NCBI RefSeq assembly: GCF_023195835.1
Contig: NZ_CP096199.1
Span: 1,736,001 to 1,800,000, forward strand
Reading direction: 5' to 3'
Origin: Vibrio sinaloensis
GTDB taxonomy: Bacteria > Pseudomonadota > Gammaproteobacteria > Enterobacterales > Vibrionaceae
Length of the DNA: 64,000 nucleotides
Part shown: positions 1 to 8,721 of the stretch, one piece after another
Layout: the number at the start of each line of letters is the position of its first letter
How positions within the stretch are numbered: the first letter of the stretch is position 1
The notes under the pieces: model-generated
Databases searched by the model: none
The model's input: the letters and a program-made list of their open reading frames with translations, nothing else
What the model was told of the DNA's origin: nothing
Translations under genes and position numbers: made by a program

Positions 1-260
1 ATAACAGCATAGCTGCCTAGTTTATCTGAAAATGAAAAAATTGCTTCCTCTGAATATGTGCTGAAATGCAAACTTTAGCAAGTACTTATTTTTATATCTG
101 ATAGTTAAATCATTAATAATCTAAAAATCAGAAACTTAGCACATAAAACTGTTTAAAAAACGAACCATCAAAATGGCCTTAGATAAAAGCTCAGTGTTTC
201 TATTTATGTGTTTTTGCTTATGCTAATCTATAGGCGTCTTAGGTTTACTTCACGCGTTAC

Positions 261-2624
261 ATGACTACTCACAACGGATTTTTACTCACTCGTCAAGCAC
301 GTGACGTTAATGGTCAAACGCAAATTGAACTCTGGCTAACCACAGACCAAGGTCCGACACAACTCGTCATTACTGGGGAGAAACCGGTATTTTTTGTTGC
401 TCAACATCAACTCAATGACGCACAGCAGCTCGCAGCTGAGTTCCCTTTCGACATCCAATGGAAGCCGCTACCGCTCAAAACCTTTGACTTACAGCCATTA
501 GCCGCTTGTTATTGCACCACCATTCAACACTCGCAACAGCTAAGTACGCGGCTCAAACAAAACGACGTTCAGGTTTATGAAGATGACATCCGCCTAGCCG
601 ACCGTTTCTTAATGGAGCGATTTATCAAAGGCAGTCTCACCTTCACTGGTTCAGAGCAACCCAAAGCGAATTATCGGCGAGTGAACAGCGCTAAGTGCCG
701 CCAAGGTGACTATACGCCACAGTTAAAAGTCGTCTCGCTCGATATCGAGTGTTCACAGAAAGGGGTGCTCTATTCAATTGGCCTTGATAGCCCAATGGAT
801 AGCCGAGTGATAATGATAGGCCCAGCCCAGCAAGCAGAGACGCCGATACAGTGGGTCGACAACGAAAAAGCGTTGTTGGTTGCATTGCTCGATTGGTTTG
901 AACGGTTTGACCCAGACGTCATTATCGGTTGGAACGTGATCGACTTTGATTTTCGCCTGCTGCATAAACGCGCTAAATTTAATCGTCTCAGACTGACGCT
1001 CGGTAGAGCCAAGCAAGCCTGTTTTTTTCGCACCTCCCAGACCACACAGCAAGCGTTTATTAGCATTCCGGGCCGTGTCGTCATGGACGGGATCGACACG
1101 CTCAAAACTGCGACTTACCATTTTCGCAGTTGGTCTCTTGAGTCTGTTTCTCAACAATTACTGGGTGAAGGTAAACAGATTCACAACGTCCATGACCGAA
1201 TGGACGAAATCAATCATATGTTCAAGCATGACAAGCCCGCTTTGGCCAAGTACAACCTTCAGGATTGTGTGCTCGTCAACAAGATTTTTGCCCACACTCA
1301 CCTACTCGAATTTGCCATTGAACGCTCAAGGTTAACCGGTGTTGAGCTCGATCGCGTCGGCGGCTCAGTCGCTGCATTTACCAACCTTTACCTGCCACAA
1401 CTTCATCGAGCCGGTTACATCGCCCCAAACTTGCAACCAGAAAACTGGATCGCCAGCCCAGGTGGCTATGTGATGGACTCGATCCCAAATTTGTACGACT
1501 CGGTATTAGTGCTCGATTTTAAGAGCCTGTACCCGTCGATTATTCGTAGCTTCCTTATTGATCCAATGGGCCTTATTGAAGGATTACAGCAGCAGATTGG
1601 GAAAGGTGACGATCAGGCTGTCGCGGGGTTTCGCGGCGGTCAATTTCATCGCAGCAAACACTTTTTACCGCAAATGATTGAAACCCTTTGGGCGGCGAGA
1701 GATGTGGCGAAAAAGAACAATGAACAGGCGTTTTCTCAAGCCATAAAAATCATCATGAACTCGTTTTATGGGGTGTTGGGCTCCTCGGGTTGTCGATTCT
1801 TTGATACCCGCCTTGCCTCAAGCATTACCATGCGTGGCCATGAGATCATGAAGCAAACCAAACTGCTGATTGAGCAGCAGGGTTATCAAGTTATCTATGG
1901 TGATACCGATTCGACCTTCGTGTCGCTTGGCAAAGCCCATTCGCAGCAACAAGCAGACAACATCGGCCAGCAACTGGTGGATTACATCAATCACTGGTGG
2001 GCAACGCATCTCAAGCAAGAATACAATCTCATCTCAATGCTAGAGCTTGAGTATGAAACCCACTACCGCAAGTTTTTAATGCCAACAATACGTGGTCAAG
2101 AAACAGGGTCAAAGAAGCGCTACGCGGGGCTGATTGGCGAGGGAGACTCAGAGCGCATTGTGTTTAAGGGATTGGAGAGCGCACGCACCGATTGGACGCC
2201 ACTGGCGCAGGAGTTTCAGCAAAGCCTGTATGCCAAAGTCTTTGCCGGTGACGATCCAAGTGAGTACATTCGTGACTTTGTTGAGCGCACCAAAAATGGC
2301 GAATTTGACCACAAGCTGGTTTATCAGAAGCGTTTACGCCGCAAACTGCACGACTACCAAAAAAACGTTCCACCACAAGTACGCGCGGCTCGAATGGCTG
2401 ATGACATCAATGCCCAATTAGGCAGACCCCTACAATACCAAAATCGCGGACGCATTGAGTATCTAATTACTATTGCCGGGCCAGAGCCACGTGAGTACCA
2501 GAAAAGCGCTATTGACTATCAGCACTATATCGATAAGCAGTTGAAGCCTGTCGCTGAAGCTATTCTGCCGTTTATCGGATTAGACTTCGCCACTTTAAGC
2601 GAACCACAGTTAGGGCTCTTTTAG
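261..2624 (+). CDS. polB: DNA polymerase II (family B)
   Basis: Family B replicative-fold polymerase used for translesion and restart synthesis; 787 aa, the usual size of bacterial Pol II. The exonuclease domain shows the DIEC acidic motif near residue 160 and later NVIDFD and YNLQDC; the polymerase domain shows DFKSLYPSI, the KIIMNSFYG helix and the catalytic YGDTDST motif. The ATG at 261 has no strong Shine-Dalgarno sequence. Its stop overlaps by 4 nt the stop of the convergent EAL gene. In E. coli polB is SOS-induced; I could not find a convincing LexA box in the 260 bases upstream. Confidence 0.96.
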   Translation: MTTHNGFLLTRQARDVNGQTQIELWLTTDQGPTQLVITGEKPVFFVAQHQLNDAQQLAAEFPFDIQWKPLPLKTFDLQPLAACYCTTIQHSQQLSTRLKQNDVQVYEDDIRLADRFLMERFIKGSLTFTGSEQPKANYRRVNSAKCRQGDYTPQLKVVSLDIECSQKGVLYSIGLDSPMDSRVIMIGPAQQAETPIQWVDNEKALLVALLDWFERFDPDVIIGWNVIDFDFRLLHKRAKFNRLRLTLGRAKQACFFRTSQTTQQAFISIPGRVVMDGIDTLKTATYHFRSWSLESVSQQLLGEGKQIHNVHDRMDEINHMFKHDKPALAKYNLQDCVLVNKIFAHTHLLEFAIERSRLTGVELDRVGGSVAAFTNLYLPQLHRAGYIAPNLQPENWIASPGGYVMDSIPNLYDSVLVLDFKSLYPSIIRSFLIDPMGLIEGLQQQIGKGDDQAVAGFRGGQFHRSKHFLPQMIETLWAARDVAKKNNEQAFSQAIKIIMNSFYGVLGSSGCRFFDTRLASSITMRGHEIMKQTKLLIEQQGYQVIYGDTDSTFVSLGKAHSQQQADNIGQQLVDYINHWWATHLKQEYNLISMLELEYETHYRKFLMPTIRGQETGSKKRYAGLIGEGDSERIVFKGLESARTDWTPLAQEFQQSLYAKVFAGDDPSEYIRDFVERTKNGEFDHKLVYQKRLRRKLHDYQKNVPPQVRAARMADDINAQLGRPLQYQNRGRIEYLITIAGPEPREYQKSAIDYQHYIDKQLKPVAEAILPFIGLDFATLSEPQLGLF

Positions 2625-4687
2625 CTAGAAAAGCGTCGACTGTAATCCACAAGATCCTCGACTGACATCGCTTTAGCGTAATACCAACCTTGCACAGCCA
2701 CCGAGCTTGAACTCGGAATATGCGCTAACTGCTGTTCGGTTTCGACCCCTTCAACAATGACATCCATCGCGAGTTGGTCGGCGATGGTTAATAAGGTTTT
2801 AAATACGCGGCGTCCTTTTTCTGATTCGAGGGCGAGCACAAATGAACGGTCAATTTTGATGCAATCGATATCAAACTGATTGAGATAACTCAACGACGAG
2901 TACCCGGTGCCAAAGTCATCGATGTGCAGCTTCACACCCATTTGGTGTAACCGATTAAATGCCAGCGTCAAACGCTGAGTGTCAGCCAGCAAAGTTTCCT
3001 CAGTTATCTCAATGTCTACAAACTTTGCGTGAGGTTTTATCATCGTCTCAAGCTTGGTTAAGCTCTCTTCATCAAGCAAGGTGGCTGGGGTAATGTTAAT
3101 ACTGACATTGATAAAAATCCCGTGCGCTTGCATGACACCAATATCACTGACCGCTTGTTTAACGACCCATAAGTCTAACTCTTTCATTAAGCCGGCTTTT
3201 TCTAACCAAGGTAGAAATTGGTGCGGCAGTAACTTGTTGCCCTTATCGTTAACCGCCCGAATAAGCGCCTCACAGCCCACCACTTTGTGATGCGTAGGAG
3301 AAACCTGAGGTTGGTACTCTAAGCAAAAGTCTCGTCGGCTAAGCAATTCCATCTCCCTGACAATAGCTCGGTCTTCACGCTCCTTTTTCGCCAGTTCTAC
3401 GACTGGGTCATAGCTCAGGGTTTGCGCCTCCTCTTGACGGCGGGTAAAGCTAGTATCGAGGGCGGTCAGATGTATGGCTTGCTTATCATAAGCATGACCG
3501 ATCGCTTTTACTGCCGGATAGTAAATCCCTATACCAACTACGAGATTGAATGCTTGAAGCAGTACCGCCGAGAGATCACCATTGGTTGCCACCAGCGCAT
3601 TGAAAAAAATCGGACTATTAAAGGGAACCGAGACACTTGGCGAGGCGACCAACCCGAGAGAAACGGCGCTCATGCTCACGACTACATTCGCCATCGGAGC
3701 CAGTAAAAATGGCACCAACAAACGCGGATTTAAAATGATCGGCAAACCAAACAGCAATATCTCATTAATATTGAGCAGCCCAATCGGGATGCTCGCCATC
3801 GCGATCAGTTTTAAGCTTTTCTGTTTAGTGAACAATAGTAGCGCGATCACCAGCGATAAAGTGGCACCACTGCCGCCAATAAACACGAAAGCGCCCATGA
3901 ATGAGAGGTTCATCGGATACGCGCCCTCTCCTCCTGCCAACACGGTAGAGTAATTTAAGTTACTCGCTTCTTGCAGCAACTCGACCAAGGGCAACAACGC
4001 ATAATAGCCATGCACACCGACAAACCACAGTAGCGAGTTCAGTACACTAAAGGTGACGCCAAAAAGAGTGGGACTATTAGCGTAATCGACGTTCATTAGA
4101 GACAGCAGTGACAAATCACTCATACCACTAAACAGCAGCAGATTGACCACCACCACCAGCGCACTGGTGAGTACCGCGGGCATGACCAGATTCAGCGACT
4201 CTTTCACTATATGCCCGGCACTATCAATTTTCGTTAATTGTAGTGACGGATAACGCAGCAGCAGTGCAAGTACCGGAATGGCATAGAGTGGCGTCAAAAT
4301 GGCCATGATGATTTGAAAGGTCAGCACAGTCTGCTGTTCGGGCATCAGTTTAGCCACAAGGATCAAGTAAAGAATCGACAGCAATGCAATCGGTGGGCGC
4401 GGCAGTCGCCACTGCATGGCAAGTACGTAAGAGATGGTAGCCGTCATTAAATAAGGAAAAAACAGCGCGATGCCATCATGAAGACCGTACAGAGCACTCA
4501 CCCAAGCGGTCCGATAGCCAAGGACAAACTCACCTAAACAGGCGAGTAACAGACAGAATGATGAAATCATCAAACAGGGAATGAGCCAAACCATCCCCTC
4601 TCGTATCGCCTGAAACGAAGGGATAATAAACTTTGAAAACCACGTTGATAGCGTCGTTGAGACGCGGTTTAAGCTTGACGCTTCCAT
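2621..4687 (-). CDS. PTS EIIC-like membrane domain fused to EAL c-di-GMP phosphodiesterase
   Basis: 688 aa. Residues about 1-400 form a multi-pass membrane domain resembling lactose/cellobiose-type PTS EIIC permeases; about 430-688 is an EAL domain. Catalytic-type residues look intact: EALIR (Glu473), DDFGTGYSS (Asp590, Asp591) and EGVET near the C-terminus. No EIIA or EIIB domain is present or encoded nearby, so sugar transport by phosphorylation is unlikely without partners encoded elsewhere. The inferred role is a membrane sensor that couples a sugar-like ligand or PTS state to c-di-GMP breakdown. The start ATG is preceded by AAGGAG motifs lying in and beside a hairpin (4693-4726). Confidence 0.85.
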   Translation of the reverse strand: MEASSLNRVSTTLSTWFSKFIIPSFQAIREGMVWLIPCLMISSFCLLLACLGEFVLGYRTAWVSALYGLHDGIALFFPYLMTATISYVLAMQWRLPRPPIALLSILYLILVAKLMPEQQTVLTFQIIMAILTPLYAIPVLALLLRYPSLQLTKIDSAGHIVKESLNLVMPAVLTSALVVVVNLLLFSGMSDLSLLSLMNVDYANSPTLFGVTFSVLNSLLWFVGVHGYYALLPLVELLQEASNLNYSTVLAGGEGAYPMNLSFMGAFVFIGGSGATLSLVIALLLFTKQKSLKLIAMASIPIGLLNINEILLFGLPIILNPRLLVPFLLAPMANVVVSMSAVSLGLVASPSVSVPFNSPIFFNALVATNGDLSAVLLQAFNLVVGIGIYYPAVKAIGHAYDKQAIHLTALDTSFTRRQEEAQTLSYDPVVELAKKEREDRAIVREMELLSRRDFCLEYQPQVSPTHHKVVGCEALIRAVNDKGNKLLPHQFLPWLEKAGLMKELDLWVVKQAVSDIGVMQAHGIFINVSINITPATLLDEESLTKLETMIKPHAKFVDIEITEETLLADTQRLTLAFNRLHQMGVKLHIDDFGTGYSSLSYLNQFDIDCIKIDRSFVLALESEKGRRVFKTLLTIADQLAMDVIVEGVETEQQLAHIPSSSSVAVQGWYYAKAMSVEDLVDYSRRFSS

Positions 4688-4692
4688 TGCTC

Positions 4693-4726
4693 TGCTAACT
4701 CCTTTACTCCTTGTATAAAGTTAGCA
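4693..4726 (-). promoter_or_regulatory. Leader hairpin around the ribosome binding site of the EIIC-EAL gene
   Basis: A perfect 8-bp inverted repeat, TGCTAACT at 4693-4700 and AGTTAGCA at 4719-4726, separated by 18 nt, lies just before the start codon at 4687. In the transcript the purine-rich AAGGAG elements fall in the loop and on the edge of the arm nearest the start codon, so folding could mask ribosome binding. The same sequence could instead be a DNA operator. The repeat is visible; the role is inferred. Confidence 0.45.
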
Positions 4727-4780
4727 GCTAGATGAGCTTTCTATAACTAAAAAACCAAAATAATGCGATCCGACAGCGTG

Positions 4781-5548
4781 TTAGCCAATCTTGAATTCAG
4801 TCTTCTTATATTGCTTGCTTAGCCATTCACCAAACCCATCTAAAATACCAATCACCGAGCGTTTGGCAATCAATCTCCCACTGAGCAGTATGCCCAGCCT
4901 CTCGATCTCAACGCGCTTTTCGGGATGGTAACGCAAAAAGGCCTGACCGCATTCAATGGGGTCATCATACCAACATTTGTCTTTGTACATCACCAAGGAG
5001 TAGCTGGCCCTTAATAGCTTCTTGGCAATGATTTTTTGCGCGCGGATTTGGTCAGAGTCTTTATCGGCACGTGCGATGCGGTTGCGATACACCGCTACCC
5101 AATCTTCCACATCCATATTCCAGTGTTTGGCTATCTCCCAACTCGGCTCATAGTCACCAAAACACTCCGACAAATCGTCGCCGTAGATGCACACCGCGCA
5201 ATGTCGCAACTGAAATCCCCACGAAAATATGCTCTCTAAACTAGCCACTTCACTGACCAGCGCAGTTTTAAAGTTGATTTCAGTAATAAACGGATAAGCT
5301 TTTTGAAAACGCCAACGAATCGAGTTAAACAACGTGGTTTTGACGTCACTGAAAGGGGTCTGAGTCACCACAATGACATCAAGGTTGGATTGGTTCGGCT
5401 TGGCAGTTTTACGCGCAACACTGCCGTATAAATACAGACTATGCAGGTTCTCTCCTAGCCCGGTCTTCACGAAGCTCACCAGCGCGTCGATCGCTGGCTG
5501 ATACTGAGGTTGAAACGCTTCATTTGGGTCTATGGTGGATAGATGCAT
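4781..5548 (-). CDS. Nucleotidyltransferase-like protein (Pol beta superfamily fold)
   Basis: 255 aa. The N-terminal part carries a nucleotidyltransferase signature: YGSVARKT at residues 41-48, then SNLDVIVV at 54-61. Classical members have S-D-x-D here; this protein has Asn55 in place of the first Asp and keeps Asp57, so catalysis may be altered. The C-terminal half is helical and could be a HEPN/KNTase-type domain, as in aminoglycoside adenylyltransferase-like proteins. No antitoxin or partner gene adjoins it, so substrate and role are unknown. It is oriented head-to-head with efpL. Confidence 0.6.
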   Translation of the reverse strand: MHLSTIDPNEAFQPQYQPAIDALVSFVKTGLGENLHSLYLYGSVARKTAKPNQSNLDVIVVTQTPFSDVKTTLFNSIRWRFQKAYPFITEINFKTALVSEVASLESIFSWGFQLRHCAVCIYGDDLSECFGDYEPSWEIAKHWNMDVEDWVAVYRNRIARADKDSDQIRAQKIIAKKLLRASYSLVMYKDKCWYDDPIECGQAFLRYHPEKRVEIERLGILLSGRLIAKRSVIGILDGFGEWLSKQYKKTEFKIG

Positions 5549-5641
5549 TTGATTGATAACGGATTAATCAGGTGGTAATAGAGCTATGTTCGCTCAGCAT
5601 GATTGATCAATCAAGATATTCCTTCCGCAATTGTCTCGATA

Positions 5642-5647
5642 TATAAT
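5642..5647 (+). promoter_or_regulatory. Putative -10 element for efpL
   Basis: TATAAT at 5642-5647 lies 34 nt before the efpL start codon and matches the sigma-70 -10 consensus. The segment 17 nt upstream (TTCCTT, 5619-5624) is a poor -35 match. The call rests on the -10 hexamer and its position. Confidence 0.45.
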
Positions 5648-5681
5648 GCAGCGACTAATTCACATACGAAGGAAATTGTTC

Positions 5682-6248
5682 ATGCCAAAGGCGAGTGAAC
5701 TGAAAAAAGGTTTTGCGATTGAATCGAACGGCAAAACGCTACTGATCAAAGATATCGAAGTCACAACCCCTGGTGGCCGTGGCGGCGCAAAAATTTACAA
5801 ACTTCGCTGTACCGACCTGACGACAGGCGCTCGCGTGGATGAGCGTTTCAAGTCTGACGATGTGCTAGAGACAGTGGACATGTTCAAGCGCGCTTCCTCT
5901 TTCTCTTATGTTGATGGTGATGAATACATCTTCATGGACAATGAAGACTTTACTCAGTACACCTTTAAGCAAGACGACATCCAAGACGAGTTGATGTTCA
6001 TCAACGAAGAGATCCAAGGTTTGCACGTTATTCTGGTGAATGGCAACGCGGTAGGTCTAGAACTTCCAGCCTCTGTTGAGCTTGTCATTGAAGAGACCGA
6101 TCCTTCTATTAAAGGGGCCTCAGCTTCTGCTCGCACTAAACCAGCTCGCTTTGCTACCGGTCTGACAATCCAAGTACCTGAGTACATAGCAACAGGTGAT
6201 CGCGTGGTTATCAACACCACTGAACGCAAATACATGAGCCGAGCGTAA
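5682..6248 (+). CDS. efpL: Elongation factor P-like protein EfpL (YeiP)
   Basis: 188 aa from the ATG at 5682, preceded by GAAGGA; a longer in-frame start at 5631 lacks such a site and adds an unconserved 17-residue extension. It has three EF-P-type beta-barrel domains. The loop that reaches the peptidyl-transferase centre reads TPGGRGGAK with Arg33 at the tip, typical of the YeiP/EfpL branch; canonical EF-P carries a modified Lys there. EfpL relieves ribosome stalling at difficult, often proline-containing, motifs. It is followed after 2 nt by the yciU-like gene, so the two are probably co-transcribed. Confidence 0.93.
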   Translation: MPKASELKKGFAIESNGKTLLIKDIEVTTPGGRGGAKIYKLRCTDLTTGARVDERFKSDDVLETVDMFKRASSFSYVDGDEYIFMDNEDFTQYTFKQDDIQDELMFINEEIQGLHVILVNGNAVGLELPASVELVIEETDPSIKGASASARTKPARFATGLTIQVPEYIATGDRVVINTTERKYMSRA

Positions 6249-6250
6249 CT

Positions 6251-6571
6251 ATGAGCGAGCTAATCTCTTACGACGAAGCCATTGATACGGCCTACGATAT
6301 TTTTCTCGAAATGGCCCCAGATAACCTAGAGCCTGCGGATGTCATTCTATTCACCGCTCAGTTCGACGAACGCGGCGCCGCCGAGCTAGTTGAAACTGGC
6401 GATGATTGGGCAGCTCATGTTGGATTTGACGTCGATAAAGAGACCTATGCGGAAGTTCGAGTGGGTTTAGTCAACGAACAGGATGATGTGCTTGACGATG
6501 TGTTCGCAAGGCTGTTGATTAGCCGAGACCCTGAACATAAGTTCTGTCACGCATTGTGGAAACGCGACTAA
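6251..6571 (+). CDS. yciU: Putative double-stranded DNA mimic protein (DUF440, YciU/HI1450 family)
   Basis: 106 aa, strongly acidic, with Asp and Glu spread over the whole chain and the family opening SYDEAIDTAYDIFLEMA. The HI1450/YciU family is structurally a dsDNA mimic thought to bind basic DNA-binding proteins such as HU. The gene starts 2 nt after the efpL stop and ends before a strong terminator. The convergent neighbour is ihfA, an HU-family gene, which may be coincidence. Confidence 0.88.
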   Translation: MSELISYDEAIDTAYDIFLEMAPDNLEPADVILFTAQFDERGAAELVETGDDWAAHVGFDVDKETYAEVRVGLVNEQDDVLDDVFARLLISRDPEHKFCHALWKRD

Positions 6572-6598
6572 CACTTGCTAGTTAAGCTCAGATACGAA

Positions 6599-6625
6599 AA
6601 CGCCCCAGCATTGACTGGGGCGTTT
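6599..6625. terminator. Bidirectional terminator between yciU and ihfA
   Basis: Stem CGCCCCAG (6601-6608) and CTGGGGCG (6615-6622), extended by flanking A and T runs on both sides. It can end the efpL-yciU transcript on the + strand and the ihfA transcript on the - strand. Confidence 0.9.
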
Positions 6626-6698
6626 ATATATCTAGCGGTTTACAGCCGATAGTTTATCGAGTAAACCGGTCGCGTTTGGTACAATCTCGCGCTAAGCG

Positions 6699-6995
6699 CT
6701 AATCATCTATTTTGATGTTCTCTACGCGAGCTTTCAGTTTTTGACCTGGGCGAAAGGTCACAACGCGACGAGCACTGATTGGAATGTCTTCACCGGTCTT
6801 GGGATTTCGACCTGGACGTTCATTTTTGTCGCGAAGATCAAAATTGCCGAAACCAGACAGTTTTACCTGTTCGCCACTTTCAAGTGCTTTACGAATTTCT
6901 TCGAAAAACGCCTCAACCGTTTCCTTGGCATCCCGTTTACTGTATCCAAGCTTTTCAAACAGGTTCTCAGCCAAATCGGCCTTTGTGAGCGCCAT
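6699..6995 (-). CDS. ihfA: Integration host factor subunit alpha
   Basis: 98 aa, full length. The opening [17 protein letters not shown] and the [18 protein letters not shown] segment, including the intercalating-Pro beta arm, mark IhfA, which pairs with IhfB to bend DNA at specific sites. A GAGGAAAG ribosome binding site precedes the ATG. In enteric bacteria ihfA ends the pheST operon; here no pheT lies upstream, only 532 non-coding bases and then divergent luxM, so this ihfA must use its own promoter. Confidence 0.97.
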   Translation of the reverse strand: MALTKADLAENLFEKLGYSKRDAKETVEAFFEEIRKALESGEQVKLSGFGNFDLRDKNERPGRNPKTGEDIPISARRVVTFRPGQKLKARVENIKIDD

Positions 6996-7371
6996 AAAAC
7001 TTTCCTCAAAGCTGTGTTAAACATTGCTACCTCAAGGCAGCACCCTAACTTTCGCTAAGCCAATCAACAACATATCGGCTCTACACAGGAAAGTGTATGA
7101 CAAGCTTATGATTTTCGCCAACTTTTTTATTACCCGAAGTGTTTTAATCTGAAAATACAACAACATAGCGTGTCGATCTTACAGTATTTCCACTAAGCTT
7201 CGTCAAAAAATATTGTTAAACATCAGCACATTAGCCCATTACTGACAATTTAGTCAGATAAAGTCTCTAAATTGAGCCATTTAACAAAATAACTCGTTGA
7301 TATTAAAACGTTCAATGACGATCTCAACCATACCCAGTTTTGTGCGGTGCAAGGATAAGCCAGATTCCCTT

Positions 7372-7395
7372 GATCTCAGTAACGATAGTGAGATC
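7372..7395. promoter_or_regulatory. Inverted repeat upstream of luxM (candidate operator)
   Basis: GATCTCA at 7372-7378 and TGAGATC at 7389-7395 form a perfect 7-bp dyad with a 10-nt spacer, about 130 nt upstream of luxM and 27 nt upstream of the putative -35 element. The dyad spacing suits a dimeric regulator. It does not match the LuxR/HapR consensus as I know it. Confidence 0.35.
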
Positions 7396-7421
7396 TGACC
7401 ACAACATTGCTACTTCCTCGG

Positions 7422-7450
7422 TTGCATATCAACGGCATATCTACTAATAA
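7422..7450 (+). promoter_or_regulatory. Putative sigma-70 promoter of luxMN
   Basis: TTGCAT (7422-7427) and TAATAA (7445-7450) are separated by 17 nt, giving a leader of about 70 nt before the luxM ATG. It is the best-spaced -35/-10 pair seen in the region. Confidence 0.4.
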
Positions 7451-7527
7451 TCACCGATGTATAAAAAATAATAATTAAGCGTTAATAATTCGCTAAATAC
7501 TCAATAACAATATGTTGGCTAATTCGT

Positions 7528-8721
7528 ATGACTTTACTCTCCACACTTTCGGCTTGCTTGCAGCGCGAAACGCTCGACGATGCTGCTCGCCACGAGCTGT
7601 ATCGACAACTCACTCAAGATTCTTGTTTTGTTTTTTACCGAGACTGGTTCACCAGCTTAATCAACAAGCGTAAACAAATGGTGCTCGACCGGCATCCTAA
7701 GTTTGTTCATTCCAGTCTGAGCACGATTTTCCACTCAGCCGAATATTTACAGTTGGTGGATGAAGGCCCAACGGCGAGTAGCACTGCCAGACGTGAACTC
7801 AACTGGGCACTAGAGAAAGTCGCACTGAAACATTTTCACTCTCTGGGGAAAATGTGGGCCTGGCTAGAGATCAGTAAAATCCAGCACGATAAGCAATTAA
7901 CCACACAGTTGGCGCCAGGATTAAGCTACATGGATGATGACTACCATGGGCTATTGGTTGACGATGTTGCGCGCAGCGATTTGTTCGTCACCTCTCCACA
8001 CAGTGAGGGCTTATTTACCATCGCTCAAGCCATTTGTCTCGCTAACCTGAAGCTGTTTGTGTTGGAACAATCTTGGTATGAACTGCTCCCCTTGCTACAC
8101 CACTCCGCTAAGGGGTGTCATTTTGTGCTACTGCATCAACCCATCCCAGATACACCACCTTGTTTGGCAGCCAGTGCCATGATCACCGACTGGGCACAAC
8201 ATAAGCGTTGGTTAAGTTTCAGCCCCTTCTTTCAACATCAACACTGGCAACCTTTAATCGAAGAACGCACCTCAAAGCTACTCAATCAAAGCGGCGCTTT
8301 TGTTAACCTTGTTCCAAATATTGGCTCTTTGGCTGATTTTGACCATCAGTGTCGAGAAAATGTCAATTCAAGCGCAAAGCTTTGTGAAATACTGCGATTA
8401 ACAACCGCTGGCAGCGCGCGACAACGGCTCTATCTGCTTTATCTGGCGCAAAAGGAGATGGCCAAGGCGCTTTATCGGGCTGGTTATCAATGCGCCTATA
8501 CCATTATTGAGAACCCTTGGTTGCTCAATTTTTACGCACAGCTTAGTGATTGTGCTTACATCAACACTGGACGATACTGCATCGACCATTTAGGCTACCC
8601 AACTTATCGCGGCGTTTGGTTGGTGGAGTCTTTCCATCAGCAGTACACCTGTATCGATTTCAAACAATATCAGCAAATGGTTAGAACAACACAACGCAAC
8701 CTAGAGGTACACGATGCTTGA
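7528..8721 (+). CDS. luxM: Acyl-homoserine-lactone synthase, LuxM/AinS family
   Basis: 397 aa, the length of LuxM and AinS. It is identified by overall resemblance to LuxM and by its position directly before luxN, which is the V. harveyi arrangement. LuxM-type synthases are unrelated to LuxI and make acyl-HSLs (3-hydroxy-C4-HSL in V. harveyi, C8-HSL for AinS) from S-adenosylmethionine and an acyl donor in the cytoplasm. The acyl chain made here cannot be read from sequence. The ATG has only a weak ribosome binding site. The last 8 nt overlap luxN, so the two are translationally coupled. Confidence 0.85.
   Translation: MTLLSTLSACLQRETLDDAARHELYRQLTQDSCFVFYRDWFTSLINKRKQMVLDRHPKFVHSSLSTIFHSAEYLQLVDEGPTASSTARRELNWALEKVALKHFHSLGKMWAWLEISKIQHDKQLTTQLAPGLSYMDDDYHGLLVDDVARSDLFVTSPHSEGLFTIAQAICLANLKLFVLEQSWYELLPLLHHSAKGCHFVLLHQPIPDTPPCLAASAMITDWAQHKRWLSFSPFFQHQHWQPLIEERTSKLLNQSGAFVNLVPNIGSLADFDHQCRENVNSSAKLCEILRLTTAGSARQRLYLLYLAQKEMAKALYRAGYQCAYTIIENPWLLNFYAQLSDCAYINTGRYCIDHLGYPTYRGVWLVESFHQQYTCIDFKQYQQMVRTTQRNLEVHDA

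Larger units (their letters stand above)
6996..7527. other. 532-bp divergent intergenic region between ihfA and luxM
   Basis: AT-rich, with no open reading frame that looks coding. It must hold the promoters of ihfA (leftward) and luxM (rightward). Visible elements are an inverted repeat at 7372-7395 and a plausible luxM promoter at 7422-7450. I saw no convincing tRNA, riboswitch or small RNA. Confidence 0.7.

Noticed and set aside
1..260. Possible LexA box upstream of polB
   Set aside because: ACTGT near 147 is not followed by the spaced ACAG partner (CTGT-N8-ACAG). No other match, so SOS control is not supported here.
2134..2421. Overlapping open reading frames inside polB and similar ones throughout
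   Set aside because: They lie within strongly conserved genes in other frames, without ribosome binding sites or recognisable families.
5631..5681. Longer EfpL start (17 extra residues)
   Set aside because: The extension overlaps the TATAAT promoter element and lacks a ribosome binding site; the ATG at 5682 has GAAGGA and fits family length.
6636..6668. CGGTTTAC/GTAAACCG inverted repeat beside the ihfA terminator
   Set aside because: Long loop, no U-tract, and the adjacent 6599-6625 stem explains termination of both genes.
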